The notes below the pieces were generated by a model, which worked only from the letters and a program-made list of their open reading frames with translations, was not told the DNA's origin and did no database searches. Below are positions 1-8,009 of a stretch of DNA of 25,280 bases, one piece after another. Position 1 is the first letter of the stretch. The number at the start of each line of letters is the position of its first letter. The translations under genes were made by a program, and so were the position numbers. This DNA is from a virus: the IMG/VR virus record IMGVR_UViG_3300042448_000868, positions 1 to 25,280 of that record; one strand, 5' to 3'.

Positions 1-1
1 A

Positions 2-1333
2 GATCCTGATATTCCTGATGTTACTCGTGGTTGGCGCGACGGCTCATACGATGCTCGTGGTCGCTGGCAGGCTCGACAGCTTACGTTAAATGGTTCATTG
101 TTGCCGCATGACCCATCGTTGTTGCCTGCTGCTAGAGACACTCTTATTCGTGCAACTAACTTGGTCTACACAGGCGCATGGCTAAAGACACAAGAAAACC
201 CGACAAGAGCATCGTATGTTCGACTAAGCGGTAGGCCAAACATTGCTACTGTTAACGCTCGAGGACGTACTGACTTTTCAATTGGTCTTCGCGCTGCGGA
301 CCCTATTAAGTATTCATGGAATGAATCTGACCCAGATGGCTATGATCTTGCAACAACTGCTGCAAAAAAGCTTGGCACAGTAAATGTAATTAGCTACCCG
401 ACATTTGATCAACGCATAGCTGCCGGGTTGCCTGGAGATCTTTACCCTAACGGTGCGCCAATTCCTTTAGTAAAAGGAAACATTACTCTCACAAACAGAC
501 CGTTAGTTGCAAATTACGGTGTTGTAAGCACGCTGCTTGTGTACCGCTATAATGATGGATCTAATGAAGTTCTTATTCCGTTGATTGTTGGTGGCGCTAT
601 TGTTTCATCAGCAACTGCAATTTCTACCTACACTTCTACTGGGCAGCATCTTGGCAAGTTTGCGAGTGGAAACTGGCAAGAAGCTGACACATACGCCGCT
701 AATCTTCAGACTGTTCAAGATGACTGGTTAGAAGAAGTTAACTATACGTATGACGGTCAAACTGGCTCCGTTGTTGTAAACAACGTTGGTAACGTAAATG
801 TATCTATGTTCTTGGAAGTTACAGGCCCTATTGTTGGCGATGCGACTATTGTTAATGAGACTACTGGCGAAGTATTGGCGATTATTAGCTCGCTTCGCAG
901 CGCAGAAGCTAGAACAGTCACTACAAAGATTTTGACAAGTAATGTTGCAACATTGACATTTTCGTCTAATCACACGATTGTTGTTGGCGACTTCGTAACA
1001 ATTTCTGGTGTAGATTCAATTTTTAACGGCGAGTATGAAGTTACAAATGTTCCAGCTTCTAATCAAATTAGTTACCTTGTGACTGCAACAAATGTCCCGT
1101 CAACAGCCGCCACAGGCTCAGCTGTTCGAGCCGCTGACGTTCTTGAGATTGATACCTATGAGCGAGAAGTTGCGTACAACGGTTTGGTAGTTGGCTCAAG
1201 AGTAAAAATTGACACTCTCACAGACTGGCTAGTTCTTGCTGACGGTGAGAATACGATTGTGTTTACAGATGAAGGTAATACACAGTCGACAGCGTCTCTT
1301 AAAGTGTACTACAGATCCGGGTGGATCGGTTAG
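2..1333 (+). CDS. Distal tail (Dit-like) minor tail protein, 5' partial
   Basis: The frame is open from base 2, so the gene starts outside the window; the TTG at 98 is internal. The visible N-terminal part (RQLTLNGSLLPHD, then VRLSGRPNIATV and LRAADPIKYSW) follows the pattern of actinophage minor tail proteins of the distal-tail type, which join tail tube and baseplate. The last 65 residues (VLEIDTYEREVAYNG ... VYYRSGWIG) look like the closing beta-sandwich of the same family. Two modules interrupt this frame: bases about 404-735 (AAGLP..LYP, GNITLTNRP, NDGSNEV, GQHLGKFASG) and about 930-1130 (SNVATLTFSSNHTI ... FNGEYEVT). Both recur in the next gene. A 34-base gap separates it from that gene. 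The tail role is well supported; the exact tail position is inferred. Confidence 0.8.
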   Translation, partial: DPDIPDVTRGWRDGSYDARGRWQARQLTLNGSLLPHDPSLLPAARDTLIRATNLVYTGAWLKTQENPTRASYVRLSGRPNIATVNARGRTDFSIGLRAADPIKYSWNESDPDGYDLATTAAKKLGTVNVISYPTFDQRIAAGLPGDLYPNGAPIPLVKGNITLTNRPLVANYGVVSTLLVYRYNDGSNEVLIPLIVGGAIVSSATAISTYTSTGQHLGKFASGNWQEADTYAANLQTVQDDWLEEVNYTYDGQTGSVVVNNVGNVNVSMFLEVTGPIVGDATIVNETTGEVLAIISSLRSAEARTVTTKILTSNVATLTFSSNHTIVVGDFVTISGVDSIFNGEYEVTNVPASNQISYLVTATNVPSTAATGSAVRAADVLEIDTYEREVAYNGLVVGSRVKIDTLTDWLVLADGENTIVFTDEGNTQSTASLKVYYRSGWIG

Positions 1334-1367
1334 TATAAATGTATCGTAACGACGTGGAGATTTCAAG

Positions 1368-3848
1368 ATGCCAGTATTTGACCCGCTTGTAGCAGAGTAT
1401 CGCTATTTTGTCGCGGACTTTTTAACAAACGAAGTAATTGCAGAACTGCCAATTAAAGGTGTAAGCTATGAGCGCGCTCTCAAAGGCGCAGGTAGTTTTA
1501 GCGGCAGTATCCCAGTAATCACTAAAACAAACGCGTATAACCTGTATGAAAATACTATGCCTGGTAAGACCGCGCTGTACGTTGTTCGTAATGACGAGTG
1601 CGTTTGGGGCGGGCTAATCTGGAGTCGCTCATACTCTGTGCAAAACAGAGAGCTTAGCATTAGTGCATCCGAGTTTACAAGCTACTTCCATCACAGATAC
1701 ATTTGGAAAACATACACGAATGACTATACGGCTAGTTTAACTGCTGCAAATAACGTATGTGCTGTGACTATTGCAAATGGTTCGTTTGATTTTGCTGTAG
1801 GTATGCCAGTGCGATTGGTTTTTTCAGGTGAGAGTAGCTTTGACTATACTTCGTATGGGACAATTATTGCTCTTGGTGAGAATCCTACTAAACAATTTAC
1901 TGTGTCAGTCCCTGGTATTCCTAATGGTTCATACACCGGAGTTACAGCGTGTATTCGTGTAGACACGTTTGACTATGTTCGCCAGTTGTTAGACGAAATG
2001 CTAATTGACTTTACAAATATTGACTTCCCTAACGATGAGATTCAGCCTGGTGTTCAATATGCAGAAAATGTCACGAATAAGTCTTTAACAAATAATGTTG
2101 CTACACTAACGATTGGCTCTGGGCATGTTCTTACTCCAGGGCAAACTATTGACGTTGTAACTGTTGATTCTACTTTTAACGGAACTTACGAAGTTACGGC
2201 AGTCACTGACACAACAGTGTCATATACAAAGACTGCGTCTAACGTTGCACCCACTGCCGTCGCTGGAGCGTCTATTGGCATCACGCAGCGGTGGACATCT
2301 ATTGACTCTTTTACTCAGACTCCGCCTGTTGGTACAGGCTTTCTTCAAACTTCTGGCCCAGTGCCATTTACCGCAGGCCAAACTGTAAACATATCTGGCG
2401 TTGACGATCCGGCGTGGGAAAGTCCGTCATATAACGGCAGCCATGTTATTACTAGAGTATACACTGATGGTCCTCTTGCTCTTATAGGATTTCCGAACCC
2501 TGGCGAGCATGGTTTTGTCATCAACATACCAGCAACTACTCCAGAAGATATTGCTACAGTGTCTGGCACAGCGTCTCAAACGCCACTTGTTGTGTACGGC
2601 ACATACGGTTCGTACCCAGCAAACTCAGACTTTGGCCTTGAGTTTGCAACAAGTAGTTTTGTGCCTGTCTACCCGACATCGTCTGAAATTACTGCAGCAG
2701 GGTTACCGTCTAATCTTTATCCAGTGTCTGGGCCATTACCTGCTGTCGCCGGAAACATTACACTTACTGCACGCCCGATTGTGCCGAACTCGGAAGGTTC
2801 AGTAGACACACTGCTCAGCATTGTATTTAATGACGGCTCAAATGAAGTTGTAGCGCCGCGTATTGTTGGCGGCGAAGTGATTTCTGAAGCACGAGCAAAA
2901 ACGTATTACTTGTCTACTGACCAGCACCTTGGTAAGTTTGCAAGTGGCAGCAGTGCGAATGCACTAGCTTACGCGCAAAACATTGACACTATTCAATCTG
3001 CATGGCTTAATCTAATCACATACGAAAAGTCAGAAAGTCAGTACGGTGGCGTAAACGTAAGTACCTTTAATAAGATTTTACGAGGGTTTGAGCTTAAGTC
3101 TGTTGGAGAAGAGCTTGACTCGTACTCAGACGTTCTTAACGGATTTGAGTATCGCGTTGACTGCGCGTACGATACAGCAACTGCGTCTTTCTCAAGAACA
3201 TTTGTGATGATCCCAGTTAACTTCCCAGATCCACCTCCGCCAGGAGAAGCATCACCAATTACTCGATACGGCGCACAGAATCTTGTATTCGAGTATCCTG
3301 GAAATATTTCAGAAGTGACATTAGATGAGTCAGCTGAAGACGCCGCAACTCGTTTTTTTGTGACAGGTAATCAAGGAGAGCTTGGCGCTGACGCAAGCCA
3401 ACCATACTCAGCTGCGGCTGCAACAGATTTTCTTCTTGAAGGTTGGCCGCTGCTTGACCAGGCTGAAGCATTGGGTACCGGAGACATAGCAAGAGTTTCG
3501 CCAACAAGTACAGTGAATCCTGACAGTCTCTATGACGAAGATGTTTTGTATTCATACGCAAAACGGTATCTTGCTGAGTTCTTGCCGCCTGTATCTGATC
3601 TCAAGATTGTAGTTAATGGTTCACTGCAACCACAGATTGGCACATACAGCCCTGGCGATTGGTGCGCAGTGATTATCAATGACGACTTCGTAAATCTTCG
3701 TCTTGCGAGCAACCTTGAGCCAAGACCAGATCTTTTAGTTCGTAAGATTGAATCTATTAAAGTTACAGTTCCAGACAACCCTTCGTTCCCAGAACAAGTT
3801 GACTTAACCCTAATTACCGAGTGGGAGGTAGACAAGCGTGGCGAGTAA
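1368..3848 (+). CDS. Large minor tail protein (Gp37-like, baseplate/tail-tip)
   Basis: A protein of 826 residues. The ATG at 1368 is preceded by GGAGA at 1356-1360. The N-terminus (YRYFVADFLTNEVIAELPI, SFSGSIPV, then TALYVVRNDECVWGGLIW) matches the pattern of siphovirus Gp37-like tail proteins, which sit at the tail tip after Dit. The C-terminal part (YSYAKRYLAEF ... GDWCAVIINDDFVNLR) fits the end of that family. The centre is expanded with beta-rich inserts: bases about 2070-2285 (NNVATLTIGSGHVLTPGQ, FNGTYEVT), a looser version at about 2330-2575 (TAGQTVNISGVDDP) and a module at about 2679-3018 (AAGLPSNLYP, GNITLTARP, NDGSNEV, DQHLGKFASG). The first and last are homologous to modules in the upstream gene. 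The stop overlaps the next start by 11 bases. Confidence 0.8.
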   Translation: MPVFDPLVAEYRYFVADFLTNEVIAELPIKGVSYERALKGAGSFSGSIPVITKTNAYNLYENTMPGKTALYVVRNDECVWGGLIWSRSYSVQNRELSISASEFTSYFHHRYIWKTYTNDYTASLTAANNVCAVTIANGSFDFAVGMPVRLVFSGESSFDYTSYGTIIALGENPTKQFTVSVPGIPNGSYTGVTACIRVDTFDYVRQLLDEMLIDFTNIDFPNDEIQPGVQYAENVTNKSLTNNVATLTIGSGHVLTPGQTIDVVTVDSTFNGTYEVTAVTDTTVSYTKTASNVAPTAVAGASIGITQRWTSIDSFTQTPPVGTGFLQTSGPVPFTAGQTVNISGVDDPAWESPSYNGSHVITRVYTDGPLALIGFPNPGEHGFVINIPATTPEDIATVSGTASQTPLVVYGTYGSYPANSDFGLEFATSSFVPVYPTSSEITAAGLPSNLYPVSGPLPAVAGNITLTARPIVPNSEGSVDTLLSIVFNDGSNEVVAPRIVGGEVISEARAKTYYLSTDQHLGKFASGSSANALAYAQNIDTIQSAWLNLITYEKSESQYGGVNVSTFNKILRGFELKSVGEELDSYSDVLNGFEYRVDCAYDTATASFSRTFVMIPVNFPDPPPPGEASPITRYGAQNLVFEYPGNISEVTLDESAEDAATRFFVTGNQGELGADASQPYSAAAATDFLLEGWPLLDQAEALGTGDIARVSPTSTVNPDSLYDEDVLYSYAKRYLAEFLPPVSDLKIVVNGSLQPQIGTYSPGDWCAVIINDDFVNLRLASNLEPRPDLLVRKIESIKVTVPDNPSFPEQVDLTLITEWEVDKRGE

Positions 3849-4923
3849 TCTAAGAAGAAGTAAGCGCACAGTTGGTAAAAGAATTGTGGACATTGACCGT
3901 CGTGTATCTAGACTGCAGCGCACCCCACCAGCACGAAGAATCGGGCGAGGCGTAATTGCAGCGTCAAACATTGCGCAAAATGCTGTAAGCTATCCGCAGA
4001 TAGCTCCTGGAGTCATTACTGATATTTCAGGTGCGCAAGCTACCGCAGATGGAAAAAACACTATTTTTTATACTCCTAGTGTGCCAACCTCTACCAGAAT
4101 CGACGACATTTGGTTTGACACAGATGATGACCATAAGCTGTATCGTGCAAAGTCGGTAGGTGCAAATGCAATTGGCGTAGGTAAGTGGGAGCTGGCTGTA
4201 GTTAACGCCAGCAACTTAACAGTTGGCGAGCTTGATGCTAACCGGGTACTTGTCTCAAACCTTGACGCCGGCAAAATTACTGTTGGAACTCTTAGCGGCC
4301 GTCGAGTTACTTGCACCGAAACGTTTGTAAGCGAGCTAGGCATTACAAGAACAAGCGTCGCAGAGCTGCTAGCAAACGGCTCAATAAGTTCAAACTATAC
4401 GTACGTTGACGGTGTCAATTCTTTAAACTACTATACCAATATCGTTCTTAATAAATTGACAGATCAAGGATCTATAACTTGTGAAGGAACTGCCACCACA
4501 AATAATCCAGCAGAAGTAATGCAGACAAAAATACTGCCCGGGTACGTTTCAGTGGTGCAGCTATGGAACACCGTAGGCCGTACAATGACCCCCACTGGCG
4601 AGGGGCCTATATCGGACGCTAGACTTAAAGAGAATGTAGTTAATCTATCTGAGTCAGTAGACTTTACTGAAATTATTAACAATTTACGCCCAGTAGAGTT
4701 TAACTTTATCAAAGACAAAAATAAAGAAGTGCAACATGGCTTTATAGCACAAGAGGTGTTTGATGTCTACCCAAGAGCCGCTATGCAAGGTGGTGAAGAT
4801 CCGCAAGAAAAACCGTGGAGTGTATATTCATCGAATCTAATACCTGTTTTGGTTGGTGCACTGCAACAGGCTTTTGCTAAAATTAATGATCTTGAGACTC
4901 GTCTAGCGGCGCTTGAAAATTGA
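3838..4923 (+). CDS. Tail fibre/spike with C-terminal Peptidase_S74 chaperone
   Basis: A protein of 361 residues starting at GTG 3838, with GGAGGT at 3824-3829 inside the upstream gene. The N-terminus is basic (SNLRRSKRTVGKRIVDIDRR). The middle has short beta-repeat-like stretches (NLTVGELDANRVLVSNLDAG, KITVGTL) typical of fibrous tail proteins. The last 100 residues are an intramolecular chaperone of the Peptidase_S74 (endosialidase-tail) family: SDARLKENV with Ser259 and Lys264 placed as the self-cleavage dyad, then LRPVEFNF and HGFIAQEV, ending in a helical heptad stretch. In this family the domain trimerises the fibre and then cuts itself off. Position after the baseplate genes suggests host recognition. 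The receptor cannot be told from sequence. Confidence 0.85.
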   Translation: MASNLRRSKRTVGKRIVDIDRRVSRLQRTPPARRIGRGVIAASNIAQNAVSYPQIAPGVITDISGAQATADGKNTIFYTPSVPTSTRIDDIWFDTDDDHKLYRAKSVGANAIGVGKWELAVVNASNLTVGELDANRVLVSNLDAGKITVGTLSGRRVTCTETFVSELGITRTSVAELLANGSISSNYTYVDGVNSLNYYTNIVLNKLTDQGSITCEGTATTNNPAEVMQTKILPGYVSVVQLWNTVGRTMTPTGEGPISDARLKENVVNLSESVDFTEIINNLRPVEFNFIKDKNKEVQHGFIAQEVFDVYPRAAMQGGEDPQEKPWSVYSSNLIPVLVGALQQAFAKINDLETRLAALEN

Positions 4924-4956
4924 CAGTTCTAAGGTAACCATTGAAAAACCATTCCG

Positions 4957-4965
4957 TGATACTAT
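4957..4965 (+). promoter_or_regulatory. Extended -10 promoter, start of nucleotide/replication block
   Basis: TGATACTAT, a TG one base before a TANNAT hexamer, lies in the 78-base gap between the fibre gene and the next gene, 37 bases before ATG 5002. TTGAAA at 4941-4946 is too close (13-base spacing) for a classical -35. The same extended -10 layout occurs before several other gene blocks, which raises confidence. The rest of the gap shows no strong hairpin. Confidence 0.5.
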
Positions 4966-5001
4966 TTATTAAAGCACAGATTTCGCAGAAATGACAGAAA
5001 C

Positions 5002-5472
5002 ATGATTGAAGTAAAAGACGGCTCGAGAATTCTCAAGTTCAACGGCAAGCTGCTTGGCAAGTCCTCTTCCTGGCGCCGCGGCTCAAATCGTTGGATTGAA
5101 TTTGAACTCTACAAGACAGACAACGGTTCATACGTTTTGTCTCGTGTAGGTGTATCAGTTATTTACCACGGCGGCGCGTGTCACCTGGTTAAGAGATATG
5201 GCTTACAGGAAGTAAGCACTGATGACTTACGAGACGACGTAGTGCCTTGCGACGAGTGCCGTCCGTCTCTTGAGGCTGGGATGGTTTTCCCAGAAAAGTA
5301 TCGCTACTGGGCGCAAGTAAGCGAAGACCCGAACGCTGTGCTTGAAGCTCTCTACAAGTATGACAACGGCGGCGCTCGCTATTTGACACACGTTGCTCAA
5401 AGACTTCTCGAAGAATCATCTGAAACTGACAAAGGCATCGAGTCAGTTTACAGAATTGAAATGATCCCCTGA
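5002..5472 (+). CDS. Unknown protein with CxxC motif
   Basis: A protein of 156 residues that I do not recognise. Three cysteines and a histidine (His56, Cys60, and Cys83/Cys86 in VPCDECRP) could bind a metal such as zinc. The N-terminal half is beta-rich with many aromatic and basic residues (SSSWRRGSNRWIEFELY); the C-terminal half is helical and acidic. There is no signal peptide or membrane segment. It is the first gene after the tail block, with its own likely promoter, and the next promoter overlaps its end, so it may be expressed separately from the replication operon. The ATG at 4991 is followed at once by a stop, which leaves 5002 as the first usable start. Confidence 0.75.
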   Translation: MIEVKDGSRILKFNGKLLGKSSSWRRGSNRWIEFELYKTDNGSYVLSRVGVSVIYHGGACHLVKRYGLQEVSTDDLRDDVVPCDECRPSLEAGMVFPEKYRYWAQVSEDPNAVLEALYKYDNGGARYLTHVAQRLLEESSETDKGIESVYRIEMIP

Positions 5473-5478
5473 TATAAT
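5470..5478 (+). promoter_or_regulatory. Extended -10 promoter of the dNMP kinase operon
   Basis: TGATATAAT has a perfect TATAAT hexamer with the TG extension, 27 bases before ATG 5505. The TG overlaps the stop codon of the upstream gene. TTGAAA at 5456-5461 is only 11 bases upstream of the hexamer, so this looks like an extended -10 promoter without a classical -35. The genes from 5505 to 10292 overlap or abut and are probably transcribed together from here. Confidence 0.6.
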
Positions 5479-5504
5479 TAATCTCTAACAGAAAGACGAA
5501 CGAC

Positions 5505-6488
5505 ATGTTTATCGCTATTGAAGGCTCCGACGGTGCTGGTAAAAGCTCATTGATTGAGGCGATCAAGACTGAGCTGTCTACTCAGCAGCCAGATCTCCAG
5601 ATTACTGATCATCACAAGAGCAGACCGCCCGAGGAAACTCGCGAGTGTCTTCTTTACGAATACGCAACAAGTCTCGAAAACACAGATCTTTATACGTCAA
5701 CGCACATAGCAGACCGCTGGCATTGGGGCGAAAGAACCTATGCACCTATCAAGCGTCCTCACACTAATACCGACGGCTATGGCCTTCTCGGTAAGGCAGG
5801 CTGGCGCTGGGTAGAACTGTTTATGCAGTCACGCGGAATGGCTCAGTTTTTGTTATTCCAAAAGCTCGATGTAATCCGTGAGCGCGTCACAGAACGTGGC
5901 GATGACTACATTGATTCGTCAGAACTTGAGGCAATTTACAATGCGTATGTAGAAACATCTCAGGTTGCTATTCTGGCTGAGACAATTATGCCTGGCAACA
6001 CCGGTCTTGATAGTCTTCCGCAATTTGCGCGCCATATTATTGATGTAGCACGCGTGGCAGCCAAACGTGCCGAGTTCCTTCGGGCGTATCCGAACTACAT
6101 TGGCTCAGCACGACCGCAGCTCTTGATTGTAGGCGATGACAGAAGCGGTCACAATGAGTTCGCCAGCGCAACTAACCTGCCATTTGTGCCTACGGCCGAA
6201 AGTGATGCCGAGTTTCTTCTGAACTCTCTACCTGAAAATCTTTGGAAGCACGTCGGAATTGTCAGTACGAATGGTACTAGTGCAGATGAGCTATCAAATC
6301 TGCATAAGCAACTTGGCCGCCCAATGATTGCAGCTCTTGGCATTAAGGCAGAACGTCTCATTCTAAAAACTACAATCTACGTAAACGATTACGTCGGAAT
6401 TCGCGACCCGCAGTACGTGTGGAGCGACGCGCGTAATGAATATGGTTTACAGCTTCAGGAAATCAGCAAGAGAAAGAATACCAAATGA
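5505..6488 (+). CDS. Deoxynucleoside monophosphate kinase (thymidylate-kinase fold) with C-terminal glycosylase-like domain
   Basis: A protein of 327 residues. Residues 1-200 are a thymidylate-kinase-type P-loop domain: Walker A GSDGAGKS at 7-14, an ADRWHWGERTY substrate segment, and an arginine/acid-rich lid at ERGDDYID (about 130-137). It should transfer phosphate from ATP to a dNMP. Residues about 203-315 are not part of standard thymidylate kinase (about 210 residues). They read RPQLLIVGDD, PFVPTAESD, STNGTSADEL, GRPMIAALGIKAE and RDPQYVW, an order that recalls the uracil-DNA-glycosylase superfamily (VGD..., PFV, ALG..A, final xP motif). That assignment is tentative. Its stop overlaps the next gene (ATGA), which encodes a dCMP hydroxymethylase-like enzyme, so the substrate could be a modified dCMP, as for T4 gp1. 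Confidence 0.85.
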   Translation: MFIAIEGSDGAGKSSLIEAIKTELSTQQPDLQITDHHKSRPPEETRECLLYEYATSLENTDLYTSTHIADRWHWGERTYAPIKRPHTNTDGYGLLGKAGWRWVELFMQSRGMAQFLLFQKLDVIRERVTERGDDYIDSSELEAIYNAYVETSQVAILAETIMPGNTGLDSLPQFARHIIDVARVAAKRAEFLRAYPNYIGSARPQLLIVGDDRSGHNEFASATNLPFVPTAESDAEFLLNSLPENLWKHVGIVSTNGTSADELSNLHKQLGRPMIAALGIKAERLILKTTIYVNDYVGIRDPQYVWSDARNEYGLQLQEISKRKNTK

Positions 6489-7342
6489 GTGCATCTGCAA
6501 TCGAAATCGAGAATGGTGTCAACGGGTACGTAGACCTTGTTCAGTATGTTCTAAATAATGGCGAAGAGGCTGCTCCTCGCGGCATGAAGACACGCGAAAT
6601 TGAAGATGCGGTTATTCATATTGAAGATGTGTATCACACGCTGCCTTTAAAGGTTGGTCGTGGCACTGTCCCTGGCATCGGCGCAGTTGAAGCTTGCCAG
6701 CTTCTGTCTGGTACAAGTTTCCCTAAGACTGTTATTGCTGTCGGCCCTCAGTTTAAGAACTACACAGAAGACAATGGCGTATTCCATGGCGCGTACGGGT
6801 TGCGCACAAATGGCCAATATGACGCAGTCATTGACAAGCTCAAAAATGACTCCGACTCACGGCAGGCCGTTGTAACAATTTGGAATCCAGAGTACGACAA
6901 TCAGCCAAGCAAGCGCGACTACCCTTGCACTGTTCTTCATCAGTTCCGTATTCGCAACAACAAGCTCAACATGAGTGTCTACATGCGGTCAAACGATGTG
7001 TGGCTTGGCGCAGCATACGACTTCTTTCAGTTTACTCAAGTACAGATTGCATTGGCATCAGTTCTTGGCATCGAGCCTGGTAAGTACGCCCACCACGCTG
7101 GTTCACTTCATATCTACGAGCAACATTATGAAGCAGCTGAGAAGCTCACAAAGACCAATGAACTTGTCGACATCCCAAGCATTACCGGTGCAACATGGCT
7201 TGATGTTAAGGCGTCTGCAATGGCAGCTATCAACGCCGTCGATAACGGTACGATTCTTCCACGACTCAATGACGCAGAGGCATGGCACGCCAATGCTATG
7301 ATTACTGCGATTGAGAAGAACAAAAACAAGAAGGTAGACTAA
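6485..7342 (+). CDS. Thymidylate-synthase-fold deoxycytidylate (hydroxy)methylase
   Basis: A protein of 285 residues with the thymidylate synthase fold but the residues of dCMP hydroxymethylase. The catalytic cysteine, Cys148, is followed by Thr (DYPCTVLHQF), where thymidylate synthase has PCH. The base-reading asparagine of thymidylate synthase is Asp179 here (MRSNDVWLGAAYDFFQF). Cys148 and Asp179 have the same numbers as in T4 gp42. MRSNDV and GSLHIY also match the T4 enzyme (MRSNDV, GSLHVY), whereas thymidylate synthase has GD.HIY. Asp at this site selects cytosine over uracil in the family. Expected product: 5-hydroxymethyl-dCMP, or 5-methyl-dCMP if it acts as a methylase; sequence cannot separate these. 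It overlaps its neighbours by ATGA and TAATG. Automatic annotation would probably call it ThyA. Confidence 0.8.
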   Translation: MSASAIEIENGVNGYVDLVQYVLNNGEEAAPRGMKTREIEDAVIHIEDVYHTLPLKVGRGTVPGIGAVEACQLLSGTSFPKTVIAVGPQFKNYTEDNGVFHGAYGLRTNGQYDAVIDKLKNDSDSRQAVVTIWNPEYDNQPSKRDYPCTVLHQFRIRNNKLNMSVYMRSNDVWLGAAYDFFQFTQVQIALASVLGIEPGKYAHHAGSLHIYEQHYEAAEKLTKTNELVDIPSITGATWLDVKASAMAAINAVDNGTILPRLNDAEAWHANAMITAIEKNKNKKVD

Positions 7343-7527
7343 TGAGTGATTTTGACTTTGAAGAATCATCACCGCTGAAGGCAGCTTCTGTTGCAATGCA
7401 CGAATTGTACTCAACACTCAAGGATGCTGGTTTTTCACGACGCGACTCGTTAGAATTAGTTGCAAAGATCCTTACAGGCAGCATCTCAGATGCAATTGCA
7501 AACCAACAACAAGAAGACGATGAATGA
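7342..7527 (+). CDS. Small unknown acidic protein
   Basis: A protein of 61 residues, acidic at both ends, with a central helical stretch (MHELYSTLKDAGFSRRDSLE) resembling small proteins common in actinophage replication operons. No function is known to me. Its ATG overlaps the upstream stop (TAATG), with AGAAGG at 7330-7335 as ribosome binding site, and its stop overlaps the dCMP deaminase start (ATGA). This tight coupling and the even codon use support a real gene. Confidence 0.75.
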   Translation: MSDFDFEESSPLKAASVAMHELYSTLKDAGFSRRDSLELVAKILTGSISDAIANQQQEDDE

Positions 7528-8009
7528 CAGATACCAGACCATCTTGGGCTGAAACGTGGCTAGCTGTAGCCGAAACAATTGCTAGAAGATCGCGATGCTC
7601 ACGGGCACAGATGGGCGCAGTAATTGTCTCTAAAGACAATCATGTTGTAGCAACTGGCTACAATGGCCCAGCTGCTGATTGGCCAGAGCAAGGCGAGTGC
7701 ATGAATTGGTGCGAGCGAGCCCAAGGCAAAACAGCTCTTGATAATCTCTATGACGGCTGCCCAGCAATTCATGCTGAAGCAAATGCACTTTTATACGTTG
7801 ATAGATCGCGCAGTCTTGGCGGAACTATTTACATTGTCAGTGCACCGTGTATGCAGTGCGCCAAGCTAATCTCAAACTCAGGCATCGCTCATGTAGTCTG
7901 CAGATTAAAGAAAGCTGACATGCACCGAGACCCATACGGTGTGATAGAATACCTAATCCGATGCGGTATCGAAGTGACAACAATTAAGGACAAAGATGTC
8001 GACAACTGA
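7524..8009 (+). CDS. Deoxycytidylate (dCMP) deaminase family protein
   Basis: A protein of 161 residues, usual for the family. Zinc ligands and catalytic acid are clear: HAEAN with His83 and Glu85, and PCMQC with Cys109 and Cys112. The N-terminal ATGYNGPAADW segment matches the dCMP deaminase nucleotide-binding loop. The enzyme turns dCMP into dUMP, the precursor of dTMP. The TS-fold enzyme two genes upstream appears to use dCMP too, so the two would compete for one substrate. A separate thymidylate synthase is not in this window. ATGA overlap with the upstream gene and a 14-base overlap with the polymerase gene place it in the operon. Confidence 0.88.
   Translation: MTDTRPSWAETWLAVAETIARRSRCSRAQMGAVIVSKDNHVVATGYNGPAADWPEQGECMNWCERAQGKTALDNLYDGCPAIHAEANALLYVDRSRSLGGTIYIVSAPCMQCAKLISNSGIAHVVCRLKKADMHRDPYGVIEYLIRCGIEVTTIKDKDVDN

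Noticed and set aside
728-973. Cysteine-rich minus-strand frame of 81 residues
   Set aside because: It lies fully inside the tail gene, has no start signal and no recognisable domain; a shadow frame.
98-1333. TTG at 98 as the start of the first tail gene
   Set aside because: The frame is open and coding-like back to base 2, with family-type residues before 98, so the gene is cut by the window edge.
4920-4925. TTGACA as a -35 box
   Set aside because: It overlaps the fibre gene stop and no -10 lies 16-18 bases downstream.
6485-7342. Plain thymidylate synthase (ThyA)
   Set aside because: PCT instead of PCH, Asp179 instead of Asn, and GSLHIY instead of GD.HIY all point to the dCMP-directed branch.
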